Source: Catillopecten margaritatus gill symbiont
Lineage (GTDB): Bacteria > Pseudomonadota > Gammaproteobacteria > PS1 > Pseudothioglobaceae
DNA length: 64,000 bases
Direction: 5' to 3'
Assembly (NCBI GenBank): GCA_037956075.1
Contig: CP138327.1
Location: 1,054,001 to 1,118,000, forward strand
The position numbers and the translations under genes were made by a program. Below, in pieces: positions 47,259 to 57,976 of this stretch (its first letter is position 1; each line of letters opens with the position of its first letter). The notes under the pieces are model-generated. The model had not been told where the DNA came from and did not search any database. It worked only from the letters and a program-made list of their open reading frames with translations.

Positions 47259-47979
47259 GCTCACCCAAGTAAACTTCACGCACTCTGTCGTTGTCTAAAA
47301 TATCTTCTTTATTACCCTCAGCAATAATTGCACCTCCGTGCAAAACATAAGAATGGTCGCAGGTATCTAACATTTCACGATAGTTATGGTCGGTGATTAA
47401 AACGCCAATGCCTTTGCTTTTTAAATGGTAAATAATGGCTTGTATATCGCCCACAGAAATTGGATCAACCCCTGCAAAAGGCTCATCCAACAAAATAAAT
47501 TTTGGGTTCATTGCCAATGCTCTGGCAATCTCAACGCGTCGTCTTTCACCACCTGATAAACTCAAACCGTTAAGATGACGAATGTGCAAAATGTTAAACT
47601 CGGTCAATAAATCCTCTAACCGCTCTTTCCTAGACGCTCTATCCAAAGCATTATTCAACTCCAGCACCGCCATAATATTTTTTTCAACCGAGAGTTTTCT
47701 AAAAATAGAAGGCTCTTGAGGCAAATAACCCAGCCCCAATTTAGCGCGTTTATGCATTGGCAAATGCTCAATCCTCCGATTATTTAAAACTACTTGCCCT
47801 GAATCTGATTTAACCAACCCACAGGCAATATAAAAACAAGTGGTTTTTCCTGCACCATTTGGCCCCAATAATCCCACCACTTTGCCACTTTGCACAAAAA
47901 ATGAAGCGCTAGAAACGACACTTCTTCCTGAATAGGATTTACTAATATTGGTAACATTAAGTGAGTGTTCTGTAGACAT
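47251..47979 (-). CDS. lptB: LPS export ABC transporter ATPase LptB
   Basis: 242-residue cytosolic ATPase driving lipopolysaccharide transport with LptFG. Walker [13 protein letters not shown], signature [16 protein letters not shown], Walker [16 protein letters not shown] and the LptB-typical [21 protein letters not shown]. lptA/lptC, usually upstream, are not here; a bactofilin gene stands divergent instead. Confidence 0.93.
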   Translation of the reverse strand: MSTEHSLNVTNISKSYSGRSVVSSASFFVQSGKVVGLLGPNGAGKTTCFYIACGLVKSDSGQVVLNNRRIEHLPMHKRAKLGLGYLPQEPSIFRKLSVEKNIMAVLELNNALDRASRKERLEDLLTEFNILHIRHLNGLSLSGGERRRVEIARALAMNPKFILLDEPFAGVDPISVGDIQAIIYHLKSKGIGVLITDHNYREMLDTCDHSYVLHGGAIIAEGNKEDILDNDRVREVYLGERG

Positions 47980-48033
47980 AAATTGAAAATCCGTTTATAA
48001 TTGCTAATTTTATCACTAATTCTTAAACTTATT

Positions 48034-48510
48034 ATGTTTAACAACAAAAAACCTGAAGTAATTACACCGTCTAAAGTACGGACGCCTAAACCTACTACAC
48101 CTAAATCTACAACAAACAATGTTCAGCGTGCCACCTCTTCTGCTGTTAGCCAAGGAAAAACTATTATTTCTAAAGATTGCCTTGTTAAAGGAGAAATGTC
48201 AGGTACTGATGATATTAGCATTTTAGGCAAAGTTGATGGCTCTATAACCCTTAAAGATAGTATTCTTACCGTTGAAGAATCAGGTAGCGTTAAGTCCAAT
48301 ATTTTTGCTAGAGTGGTTAATGTTATTGGCAATATAATAGGCAACATTGATGCTAGTGAAAAAATTATTATTCATGAAAATGGCAAGGTTACTGGCGACA
48401 TGACTGCGCCAAAAGTGATTCTAAAAGATGGTTCTTACCTCGAGGGCAATGTTTCGATGGTTGATTCCAAGATAAGTAAGACATCTACTGAAGAATCTGC
48501 AAAAATTTAG
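48034..48510 (+). CDS. Bactofilin-family cytoskeletal protein
   Basis: 158 residues from the ATG at 48034. A basic, Pro/Thr-rich N-tail (EVITPSKVRTPKPTTPKSTT) is followed by the bactofilin beta-helix (GKTIISKDCLVKGEMSGTDD, GSVKSNIFARVVNVIGNIIG, HENGKVTGDMTAPKVILKDG). Bactofilins polymerise without nucleotide and help set cell shape or position envelope enzymes. Divergent from lptB; overlaps the 3' end of birA by 26 bases. Confidence 0.88.
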   Translation: MFNNKKPEVITPSKVRTPKPTTPKSTTNNVQRATSSAVSQGKTIISKDCLVKGEMSGTDDISILGKVDGSITLKDSILTVEESGSVKSNIFARVVNVIGNIIGNIDASEKIIIHENGKVTGDMTAPKVILKDGSYLEGNVSMVDSKISKTSTEESAKI

Positions 48511-49225
48511 AAGAATAAATCTGCTTAATTGTACTTTTAGTTTCAACCAATAGCACCCCCTCCTTATCAACACCAAGGCATACACCTGAAAAGGCGTGTT
48601 TTTTGTCGTCATATTGAAGTTGCTTACCCTTCAAATAATCAACACTTTTCCAGTGTTGAGAAAAATATGCAAACCCTTCAATTTCAAAAATCCGACAAAA
48701 TTGCAAAATTTTATCAATCAAATCTTTGCTTAACTCAACCTGATTAACAGAATCTTCACTAATTGAATGCAAATCTATCCACGGTGTTTGACAATCAATA
48801 TCCACATCAACATTCAACCCAATACCAATAACAACGGATTGCGTTTGTTTCTGAATACTATTTTCAATCAAAATACCCGCTAATTTTTTACCCTGATAAT
48901 AAACATCATTCGGCCATTTGAGTTTTAAATCAGCAACATCCAATACCTCAATCAACGCCAAGCCCACCACCAAACTCAACCCATTCAAATTCACATCCGT
49001 TGAAAACACCCTACGAACAGACAACAACACACTGCTATTTTTATGACTCAACCACCGCCGATTGTGCTGCCCCTTACCCTGCGTTTGTTGCGTGGTTACG
49101 CAAACCTGTGTCCTTTTTGAAAAAGCAAGTGACGAAAGATAATCACTGGTACTGGGAATAGAATCAAAAATATGGCAATCAATATCGCCAGATAGATGGG
49201 CTTTTAAATCAGAATAATCGACCAT
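48485..49225 (-). CDS. birA: Biotin--[acetyl-CoA-carboxylase] ligase
   Basis: About 246 residues. Catalytic motifs: STSDYLSSL, the Gln-rich/basic TTQQTQGKGQHNRRWLS (biotinyl-AMP loop) and LKLKWPNDVYYQGKKLAGILIE, followed by VVIGIGLNVDVD. The N-terminal DNA-binding HTH of E. coli BirA is absent, so it is a group I enzyme without repressor function. Start at 49225 (MVDYSDLKAH) is preferred over a longer frame inside dgkA. Overlaps dgkA by about 20 bases. Confidence 0.88.
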   Translation of the reverse strand: MVDYSDLKAHLSGDIDCHIFDSIPSTSDYLSSLAFSKRTQVCVTTQQTQGKGQHNRRWLSHKNSSVLLSVRRVFSTDVNLNGLSLVVGLALIEVLDVADLKLKWPNDVYYQGKKLAGILIENSIQKQTQSVVIGIGLNVDVDIDCQTPWIDLHSISEDSVNQVELSKDLIDKILQFCRIFEIEGFAYFSQHWKSVDYLKGKQLQYDDKKHAFSGVCLGVDKEGVLLVETKSTIKQIYSSKFLQILQ

Positions 49226-49560
49226 ATCACCACAAATAACATTAATGCCAACCACACAGCCGCAGAACCCATATCTTTTGCCACACCTGATAATTCATGA
49301 TATTCATCGCCAATTCTATCAACAACCGATTCGATGGCTGAGTTTAAAATTTCGACAATTAATATCAAAAAGACAGGGATAAGCAACAAAATACGCTCAA
49401 CAGCTTCATCGCGTAGATAAAGAGCCAAGGGGATTAAAATAATACTTAGCCACACTTCTTGCCTGAAGGCGGCTTCTGACTTATAACACGCTTTCAACCC
49501 CTGCATCGAAAAGGTGTAAGCGCTAAAAATTCGTTTTATTCCTGTGGCTTCGTTTTTCAT
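49204..49560 (-). CDS. dgkA: Diacylglycerol kinase
   Basis: 118-residue trimeric inner-membrane DgkA, phosphorylating diacylglycerol to phosphatidic acid. Family motif VEILNSAIESVVDRIGDEYH, preceded by EAAFRQEVWLS and three hydrophobic helices. True start is the ATG at 49560 (MKNEATGIKRI); a longer frame upstream runs antisense through truA and is not real. Divergent from truA by 52 bases. Confidence 0.9.
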   Translation of the reverse strand: MKNEATGIKRIFSAYTFSMQGLKACYKSEAAFRQEVWLSIILIPLALYLRDEAVERILLLIPVFLILIVEILNSAIESVVDRIGDEYHELSGVAKDMGSAAVWLALMLFVVIWSIILI

Positions 49561-49612
49561 ATAAAGGTTTAGCGTATAAAATAAGGCAATTTTACACCGA
49601 AAAGTAACAACA

Positions 49613-50359
49613 ATGAAAGCAGCCACAAAAATAGCAATGGGCGTTGAATACATGGGCACCGACTTCCACGGATGGCAACTGCAAAAATCCGGCATCCGCA
49701 CCGTCCAACAAGCCGTCGAAGCCGCCCTATCCAGCGTCGCAAACCACCCTGTGCGTGTATTTTGCTCAGGCAGAACCGATGCAGGAGTACACGCAGTTGA
49801 ACAAGTCATTCATTTTGAAACCACCGCAAATAGAAAAAATAAAGCCTGGCTATTCGGCGGCAATGTCAATCTGCCCGCAGATGTTAACTTCACTTGGGCA
49901 AAACAAGTCAATGAAGATTTTCACGCCCGTTTCACCGCCCACGCCCGACGCTACCATTACAAAATTCACAACACCAAAGTACGCTCAGCCTTGATTGATA
50001 AACACTCCCTATGGGAACCAAGAACATTAGACATTAAAGCAATGCAAAAAGCCAGCAAATACTTACTCGGCGAACACGATTTTTCTTCTTTTCGTGGTAG
50101 TCTTTGTCAGGCAAAATCGCCGATTAAAACGATTGAATTCATCCACTTAACCCAGGATGGCGACAACCTCTTATTAGATATTAAAGCCAATGCCTTTCTA
50201 CATCACATGGTGCGCAATATCGTCGGCACCTTACTCAAAATCGGCAAAGGTGAACGCCCGATAGAATGGATGCAAGAAGTATTAACCTCCAAAGACAGAA
50301 AAGAAGCAGGTGCCACTGCTCCACCTCAAGGCCTCTATTTTATTAAAGCATTCTATTGA
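49613..50359 (+). CDS. truA: tRNA pseudouridine(38-40) synthase
   Basis: 248 residues. Catalytic aspartate in FCSGRTDAGVHAVEQVIHF, preceded by VEYMGTDFHGWQLQ, and later RYHYKI and FLHHMVRNIVGTLLKIGKGE. Modifies anticodon-stem uridines 38-40. Normal length. It follows by 52 bases and faces away from dgkA. Confidence 0.94.
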   Translation: MKAATKIAMGVEYMGTDFHGWQLQKSGIRTVQQAVEAALSSVANHPVRVFCSGRTDAGVHAVEQVIHFETTANRKNKAWLFGGNVNLPADVNFTWAKQVNEDFHARFTAHARRYHYKIHNTKVRSALIDKHSLWEPRTLDIKAMQKASKYLLGEHDFSSFRGSLCQAKSPIKTIEFIHLTQDGDNLLLDIKANAFLHHMVRNIVGTLLKIGKGERPIEWMQEVLTSKDRKEAGATAPPQGLYFIKAFY

Positions 50360-50406
50360 AGGGGCTTTACATAAATCAACACCTTTTATTCATTCTGGAC
50401 ATCCCC

Positions 50407-50478
50407 CTGTCATCCCGAGCACTAGCCGAGGGATCTCATACCCCACACAAGATCCCTCGGCTAGCGCTCGGGATGACA
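50407..50478. repeat. Palindromic intergenic repeat (TCATCCCGAGC type)
   Basis: TGTCATCCCGAGCACTAGCC (50407 onward) is answered by GGCTAGCGCTCGGGATGACA, with GAGGGATC/GATCCCTC adjoining, forming a long near-perfect hairpin. Degenerate pieces follow to about 50560 (CTCGGGATGACAATATAA). The same repeat type occurs at 54518-54586. Non-coding REP-like element after truA. Confidence 0.75.
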
Positions 50479-50594
50479 ATGCAAGAGGAGACTTGAGATG
50501 ATAATATAAGAGACTCCTCGGGATGACAATATAAAAGCTGCTCAGGATGCTAATGTAAGAGAACTCAGAAGTCTTAAAATAATAATTACGATAC

Positions 50595-52535
50595 CTAAAA
50601 AACAATACTCATCATTACCATCATCACAATAAGGAATAGCACGGTCATCACGCCGCCTGCCTTGATAAAGTCAGCTACCTTGTAACCACCAGGACCCATA
50701 ATCAATGCATTCACTTGATGCGTTGGAATTAGAAAGGAATTTGAAGTCGCAATTGCTACCGTTAGTGCATATATTGCAGGGTCAGCGCCCACTTGAATTG
50801 CAATATTAACAGCAATTGGCACCAGTAAGATTGTGGCACCAACATTTGACATTACCAAAGTAAAGAAGGTGGCTAAAATAGCAATTGCGGTCAAAATAAT
50901 CCACGGCTCCATACCACCGACAACGGCAACAGTTTCTTGTGCAATCCAAAGTGCGGTGCCTGTTTTAGATACAGCCAAACCTAATGGAATTAAACTGGCA
51001 AGTAAAAATACAGTTTTCCAAGAAACAGCCCTATAGGCCTCTTCAATCTTTAATACTTTGGTCAAAATCATACCCAGTGCACCCGTTAATAAAGCGATAG
51101 ACAGTTTAATATCAGTGAACAGTACTAGAAATAATGCAAGACCAAAAAATAAACCTGCCCATTTAACCTTTTCGGGGCGGGACTCTTCTTGTTTAGGATA
51201 ATTATCAGTGATGGTAATAAAGTCAGGGTTGCCTTGTAAATGTTCTAATTCATCCCACGCAACATAAGCTACCAATGTATCTCCAGATTGAAATTCCACA
51301 TCACGAATACCCTCACCTTCTTTCATTGTTTTACCACCACGGTGCAAGGCAACCATTGCTAAGCCATAAGTTTTTCTCAACCAAACATCACGAGCAGTTT
51401 TGCCAATTAATGAAGAATTTGGAGTGATAACCACTTCGGCTGTGCCACAATTTTGCGTAGATAAAAGGTCTGAAAATTTCTCAATTTTGTTGGATAAATC
51501 CAAACCAAACCCTTCAATAAAATTTTCTAAGTTTTCTGCCGAAGTCAACAAACCTAAAGTCATATCCGCTTGGATTTCAGTACCTCGTTCAACAGAACCA
51601 TGCCCAATCAGGTCACGATTATCTTTATCTCGAACCGCAACAATACGCACTTTATAAACTGTTTCAATTTGGTCAAGATTCATCCCCACCAACTGACTAC
51701 TCGCTGGCACATTAGCCTCATACAAATCATAATCAATACCATAAACTTTTTTTACATGTTCAAGCACAGATACTGTTTCTTTCTTTTCTTTCACCGTTGG
51801 CAAAACATACTTACCTGCAACCACAAAATACAAAATACCCGTGATAACCAAAGCAATACCAATTGGTGTTACCGAGAACAAACCCCAAGTATCCATTTGG
51901 TTTGCTTCTGGCAATCCTTGATTGGTCGTCAAAATTAAATCATTCAATAAAATCAGTGGACTCGAGCCTACCATCGTCATCGTGCCACCCAAAATCGCAG
52001 TAAAGCCCATTGGCATTAACAATCTTGACATTGGTACGCCCGAACGATTTGAAATACGATTAACCACTGGAATGAACAAAGCCGCCGCACCGACATTTTG
52101 CATAAAGGATGAGATGAAGCCAACGGTTGATGAAACAATAGGGATGATGCGTGTTTCAGAACGCCCACCCACTTTCAAAATAAATGCCGCTACTTTTGCC
52201 ATTAGCCCTGTTTTATCTAAACCTGCACCAATAATCATCACTGCAATAATCGACATCACCGCATTAGAAGAAAAACCTGTAAACAATTTTTCACTGTCCA
52301 CCAAGCCGCTGTCAAGCCCCATAATCGCATGCACCATTGGTAGTGAGGTCAACCCTAAAATCACCATAATCGTAACCGCCGCTTCATCTACTTCAACCAC
52401 TTCAAAAGCAAAAAGATAAATCGTCAACAGCAAAATACCTAACATCCATGCAATCGCAACAGTCGGGGCAACGGTAGAAAGCCACAAGGCTAAGGCTGAA
52501 AATATAATGGCGGCAATAATCTTTTTATTTAGCAT
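50595..52535 (-). CDS. SLC13/DASS-family anion permease with TrkA-C domains
   Basis: 646 residues from the ATG at 52535. About 12 hydrophobic segments in two blocks, with a soluble centre (about residues 215-410) carrying two TrkA-C (RCK-C) domains, VPASSQLVGMNLDQIETVYK and VITPNSSLIGKTARDVWLR. C-terminal block has SNVGATILLVPIAVNIA and ATSNSFLIPTHQVNALIMG, as in SLC13/DASS sulfate or dicarboxylate carriers. Substrate is not decidable; sulfate is plausible in a sulfur oxidiser. Divergent from a SulP gene 130 bases away. Confidence 0.88.
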   Translation of the reverse strand: MLNKKIIAAIIFSALALWLSTVAPTVAIAWMLGILLLTIYLFAFEVVEVDEAAVTIMVILGLTSLPMVHAIMGLDSGLVDSEKLFTGFSSNAVMSIIAVMIIGAGLDKTGLMAKVAAFILKVGGRSETRIIPIVSSTVGFISSFMQNVGAAALFIPVVNRISNRSGVPMSRLLMPMGFTAILGGTMTMVGSSPLILLNDLILTTNQGLPEANQMDTWGLFSVTPIGIALVITGILYFVVAGKYVLPTVKEKKETVSVLEHVKKVYGIDYDLYEANVPASSQLVGMNLDQIETVYKVRIVAVRDKDNRDLIGHGSVERGTEIQADMTLGLLTSAENLENFIEGFGLDLSNKIEKFSDLLSTQNCGTAEVVITPNSSLIGKTARDVWLRKTYGLAMVALHRGGKTMKEGEGIRDVEFQSGDTLVAYVAWDELEHLQGNPDFITITDNYPKQEESRPEKVKWAGLFFGLALFLVLFTDIKLSIALLTGALGMILTKVLKIEEAYRAVSWKTVFLLASLIPLGLAVSKTGTALWIAQETVAVVGGMEPWIILTAIAILATFFTLVMSNVGATILLVPIAVNIAIQVGADPAIYALTVAIATSNSFLIPTHQVNALIMGPGGYKVADFIKAGGVMTVLFLIVMMVMMSIVF

Positions 52536-52665
52536 GAGAAACTTATTATTTTTTAAAATTAAGTGCAAAATTATACCATATTATGAATACCTAATATTCT
52601 AAACCTGCACGCCTCAGCGGGAGTTTAATCTGATAAAATTTACTAACTTTTATTAATGGCGCATT

Positions 52666-54270
52666 ATGAGACTCATCGAAAACTTGCATTTTGACAATAT
52701 TCGTGGCGATATTACAGGCGGCATTACCGCTGGTGTCGTTGCTCTGCCATTCGCCATTGCCATGGGGCTTGCCTCTGGTGCAGGTGCAATTGCAGGTTTA
52801 TACGGTGCTATTATTACGGGCTTCTTTGCTGCTTTATTTGGTGGCACAGGCGCACAAGTCTCAGGGCCGACAGGGCCAATGACGGTGGTGATGGCATTAA
52901 TTGTTACTAAATATATCGCGCTATTTCCTGAGACGGGTTTGGCGATTGCCTTTACCACGGTAGTATTGGGTGGTTTGCTTCAAATTGCATTTGGGTTGTT
53001 AAAATTAGGTCGTTTTATTAACTTAATGCCTCACCCCGTTACCTCTGGCTTTATGACGGGCATTGGCGTTATTATTATTATTTTACAAATTCCACAAGTG
53101 CTCGGGTTGTATGAAATCAAAGGCTCTACGGTGGGTATTTTTTCTCAACTCAGCAATGTGGAAAATTATTTTGATAACACGGGTGCAATTACCATCGCAT
53201 TAATTACTTTAGCCGTGGTTTATTTATTGCCAAAAAAGATTGGGAAAATCATCCCCTCGCCTTTATTCGCCTTAATCACAGGCACCTTGATTTTGCTAGT
53301 CTTTCCAGAGCTTTTTTCATCTACCGCAGAACCTCTAAAAAATATGTTGCTCGGCAATATCCCAACAGGTTTGCCTTCATTCCAGATGCCCATTTGGGAA
53401 TCAAGCATTATTATTGATATGCTTGCATCAAGCTTAATGCTGGCAATTTTAGGCTCAATCGACTCCTTACTCACTTCACTTGTCGCTGATGAAATCACGC
53501 GTACACACCACAAATCAGACCGTGAACTCATCGGTCAAGGCGTCGGTAACACCGTGTCAGGTCTATTCGGTGGCTTACCAGGTGCGGGCGCAACCATGCG
53601 TACAATGACGAATGTTAAAGCAGGCGGTTTGACCCCTATTTCAGGTGCCTTACACGCCGTATTATTACTGGCAATCGTCTTGGGTGGTGCACAATATGCG
53701 CAATCAATTCCTTTGGCTGTCTTGGGTGCAATCTTAGTGAAAGTCGGCACCGATATTATTGATTGGGAATACCTAAAAGGTTTAAGCAATTCACCAAAAT
53801 CAGGCGCACTGATTATGCTTGTGGTTTTAGGCATCACCGTATTTTACAATCTAATGGCCGCCGTTGGTATTGGCTTGGTGATGGCAAGTTTGATTTTCTT
53901 GCAAAGAATGACCGATGTACAAATTGCGGGCATTGTTGCCGTGCAAACCATTGAAGAGGCGGCACATCTTAATGAAATCCATCAAGAATTGATTCGTGCT
54001 GGTAACACTTTATTTTATCAACTGAATGGACCAATGAGTTTCGGTTCCGCTAAAAGTATCGTTAAGGATTTCTCCAATAAAACTGATTACAATCGTGCCA
54101 TTTTAGACCTTTCAAATGTGCCAATTATCGACTACACAGCCTCCAGAGCTATTGCTGAAATTTGCAACATTTGTCAAGAAAAATCAGCACAAATAGAAGT
54201 TATTGGAACCAATGACAAGGTAAGGGCTTTCCTTGAAAATATTGGCGTTAATAGCAAAATTATTATTTAA
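52666..54270 (+). CDS. SulP-family inorganic anion transporter with STAS domain
   Basis: 534 residues. SulP signature region GGITAGVVALPFAIAMGLASG at the N-terminus, about 11-12 membrane segments, GLFGGLPGAGATMRTMTNVKAGG in the middle, and a cytoplasmic STAS domain at the end (about 435-534, FYQLNGPMSFGSAKSIVKDF, IIDYTASRAIAEI). Family members carry sulfate or bicarbonate, usually with Na+ or H+. Bicarbonate uptake would fit an autotroph and sulfate efflux a sulfur oxidiser; neither can be read from sequence. Confidence 0.92.
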   Translation: MRLIENLHFDNIRGDITGGITAGVVALPFAIAMGLASGAGAIAGLYGAIITGFFAALFGGTGAQVSGPTGPMTVVMALIVTKYIALFPETGLAIAFTTVVLGGLLQIAFGLLKLGRFINLMPHPVTSGFMTGIGVIIIILQIPQVLGLYEIKGSTVGIFSQLSNVENYFDNTGAITIALITLAVVYLLPKKIGKIIPSPLFALITGTLILLVFPELFSSTAEPLKNMLLGNIPTGLPSFQMPIWESSIIIDMLASSLMLAILGSIDSLLTSLVADEITRTHHKSDRELIGQGVGNTVSGLFGGLPGAGATMRTMTNVKAGGLTPISGALHAVLLLAIVLGGAQYAQSIPLAVLGAILVKVGTDIIDWEYLKGLSNSPKSGALIMLVVLGITVFYNLMAAVGIGLVMASLIFLQRMTDVQIAGIVAVQTIEEAAHLNEIHQELIRAGNTLFYQLNGPMSFGSAKSIVKDFSNKTDYNRAILDLSNVPIIDYTASRAIAEICNICQEKSAQIEVIGTNDKVRAFLENIGVNSKIII

Positions 54271-54697
54271 TTAAACGAAAAATATTAGCGCTTACCAGCT
54301 TTTTTGTTCTTTTGAATCTAAGCAGGTAACCTCGTAAAATATCAACACCTCACTCTAAAAAAAGAACAATTGGACATGTACGATTTATTTGTTTAGGCTT
54401 CGAGCATCTACATTAAAAAGGCTCTTGTATTAGGCATGAATACCACCTAAAGCCAACTTTTGCCTATTTTGATAACTTTTACAAAGCCTGCGTTAATCTT
54501 CTTGCTAAGGCCTCATGCTGTCATCCCGAGTGTAATCGAGGGATCTTTTGAGGATAATATCCCTCGACTACGCTCGAAATGACAGAGGGTGAAAACCTCT
54601 CTATTAAAGGTAAATACTGCCTATTTGCATCGGATTAATGGTTTTTACCCAGTTACCCTTAGTTAAGAGTCACTTTTTTAATTGAAAAATAAATGAA
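54271..54697. repeat. Intergenic repeats after the SulP gene
   Basis: No gene. Bases about 54424-54520 are an inverted relative of the mini-element at 44473-44635 (shared core GAATACC-CCTAAA-GCCAACTT and AACTTTTACAAA). Next, 54518-54586 is a hairpin of the TCATCCCGAG type (CTGTCATCCCGAGTGTAATC against GACTACGCTCGAAATGACAG with GAGGGAT/ATCCCTC). Confidence 0.7.
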
Positions 54698-54967
54698 TTA
54701 TTTTTCAATATTTTCTTGATTTTCTTTAATAATCTTGTCTAAAATTTCATGAATTTCAAGCAGTCCAGCCATTGGCAAAACCAAACGATGGGAAACTTTA
54801 CGAAATTCTTGTTTATCATCAGTGCCTTCTTCATTTGTCACTGGGGAAGCTTGATAAAAATCAATCTTCGCAACATTTTGACGAATACCAATACTTGCAA
54901 CGCCATCAACATAAGTTTCTTGAACTAATTCCATTGGCTGTTGTGCTGTTGTCTTTTCAGTTGTCAT
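54698..54967 (-). CDS. DUF3467-like small protein
   Basis: 89 residues. Pattern ETYVDGVASIGIRQNVAKID followed by a charged loop and HRLVLPMAGLLEIHEILDKI resembles DUF3467 proteins (beta strands then a C-terminal helix). No catalytic motif. Located 46 bases downstream of rimM on the same strand, in the position where trmD would normally be. Function unknown. Confidence 0.6.
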   Translation of the reverse strand: MTTEKTTAQQPMELVQETYVDGVASIGIRQNVAKIDFYQASPVTNEEGTDDKQEFRKVSHRLVLPMAGLLEIHEILDKIIKENQENIEK

Positions 54968-55013
54968 CTGATTTACTCCGTTAAATTAAAAAACACTCAT
55001 CATACCAAGCAAG

Positions 55014-55523
55014 TTAAAAGTTCTCATCCCAATCCACTAAAATTTGTTGCTTCTCTAAATTAGTTTCAATCAAAAAAGGTTTAATATAAGGAATCCAATG
55101 CTCCTTTTCACCACGCACAACAATCACATGGTTAGCACCCGTGTCCATTAAGTTTTCCACCTTCCCAAAAGCAAAACCCGATTGCCCAATCACTTCCAAA
55201 CCAATCAGGTCTTCCCAATAATACTCACCTTTTTCAAGTTTGGGCAGTTGTGATTTTTCGATATAAACATCAATGCCAATCAACTCCCTAGCCTGTTCAC
55301 GGTCATCAATATCTTTAATTTTCGCAACAATGGTTTTGCCCTGTTCACGACCATTGGTAAACTCTAAAGTTTGCCATCGCCCACCCACTTCAATATACCA
55401 AGGTTTATAAGTTAGGATATTTTTACGAGGCTCGGTATGTGAAAATATTTTCACCCAGCCTTGAACGCCAAAAAGGCCGTTAATCGTCCCGACCAACAGC
55501 CTTTTTGAATTTGAATTGCTCAC
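55014..55523 (-). CDS. rimM: 16S rRNA processing protein RimM
   Basis: 169 residues from the GTG at 55523, 4 bases after the rpsP stop; a longer frame upstream overlaps rpsP and is spurious. RimM N-domain (LLVGTINGLFGVQGWVKIFS) and PRC-barrel C-domain (GEYYWEDLIGLEVIGQSGFAFG) with the ending EHWIPYIKPFLIE. Assists assembly of the 30S head by binding S19. Part of the conserved rpsP-rimM pair. Confidence 0.92.
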   Translation of the reverse strand: MSNSNSKRLLVGTINGLFGVQGWVKIFSHTEPRKNILTYKPWYIEVGGRWQTLEFTNGREQGKTIVAKIKDIDDREQARELIGIDVYIEKSQLPKLEKGEYYWEDLIGLEVIGQSGFAFGKVENLMDTGANHVIVVRGEKEHWIPYIKPFLIETNLEKQQILVDWDENF

Positions 55524-55527
55524 TGGA

Positions 55528-55965
55528 TTACTCAGCTGGCTTTTCCTCTTCTGCCGCCGTTTCCGCCGCTGCAGCTTCTTTAGCCTCTGCTTCAGCCGCC
55601 GCTGCCGCTTCAGCTGCTTCTTTTGCTTCTTCATCAGCCTTCGCTTTCGCTTCTGCCGCTATTTTAGCCGCAACCGCTGCTGCACGAGTTTCTTGTGCCA
55701 CAACACGCTTTTCACGAATTGAAGGGTCTTTAAATTCTTTGACAAGTTGCTTAACGCGATCAGTAACTTGTGCCCCTTTTGAGGTCCAATATTCTAATCT
55801 CTCTTCTTCGATGGTTAGCCTAACTTCTTGTCCACGCGCCACTGGATTAAAATATCCAATACGCTCAATGTATGCACTGTCTCTTCGTTTACGAGAGTCT
55901 GTTGCTACAATTGAATAAAAAGGTTTTTTCTTGGCTCCACCTCGGGCTAGTCTAATTTTAACCAT
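55528..55965 (-). CDS. rpsP: 30S ribosomal protein S16 with Ala/Glu-rich C-terminal extension
   Basis: 145 residues. The first about 85 are standard bS16 ([37 protein letters not shown]). The remaining about 60 residues are a low-complexity, helix-prone Ala/Glu/Lys tail (residues 95-145), well beyond the usual 80-90 residue length. Encodes S16 of the small subunit body. First gene of rpsP-rimM; trmD and rplS do not follow. Confidence 0.92.
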   Translation of the reverse strand: MVKIRLARGGAKKKPFYSIVATDSRKRRDSAYIERIGYFNPVARGQEVRLTIEEERLEYWTSKGAQVTDRVKQLVKEFKDPSIREKRVVAQETRAAAVAAKIAAEAKAKADEEAKEAAEAAAAAEAEAKEAAAAETAAEEEKPAE

Positions 55966-56024
55966 GGGTTTTTTGCTCCTTTAAATTATAAAATACTCAC
56001 ACCAACACGATGCAAGACGCAATA

Positions 56025-57675
<1,651 letters not shown>

Positions 57676-57679
<4 letters not shown>

Positions 57680-57909
57680 TTAGATAATTTTTCAATTACT
57701 TTGTCAATTGATGTGTTGAAATCAATCATCTCCATTTCACCACTATCCACTTGACGAATAGTCTCTTCAATGCTTTTCTTACGCTTATAAAAATAAGGGT
57801 CGTATTCTAAATTTTTATCAACAATTTCAACGGCACCATGACTATTTTTCACAAATTCTTCAAATTTATAATGATACGCCTCATCAATTTTAACGGATTT
57901 TTCTATCAT
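57676..57909 (-). CDS. Antitoxin of the ParE/RelE-like pair
   Basis: 77 acidic residues upstream of the toxin, overlapping it by 4 bases, the usual antitoxin-first order. N-terminal part IEKSVKIDEAYHYKFEEFV could be the DNA-binding end; the C-terminal helical part (SIEETIRQVDSGEMEMIDF) would wrap the toxin. Family not determined. Likely autoregulated from the gap before acnB, which is divergent. Confidence 0.75.
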
Positions 57910-57976
57910 AATTTATCCTCATACCCATAATGAGGGTACAATTATACGCCTTTATTAAGTCTCAAAAATTAAACAG

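Noticed and set aside
49561-49809. Longer N-terminus for diacylglycerol kinase
   Set aside because: The added codons run antisense through truA; the family N-terminus fits the ATG at 49560.
55524-55634. Lys/Arg-rich N-terminus for RimM
   Set aside because: It is the rpsP tail read in another frame; the GTG at 55523 matches the RimM start.
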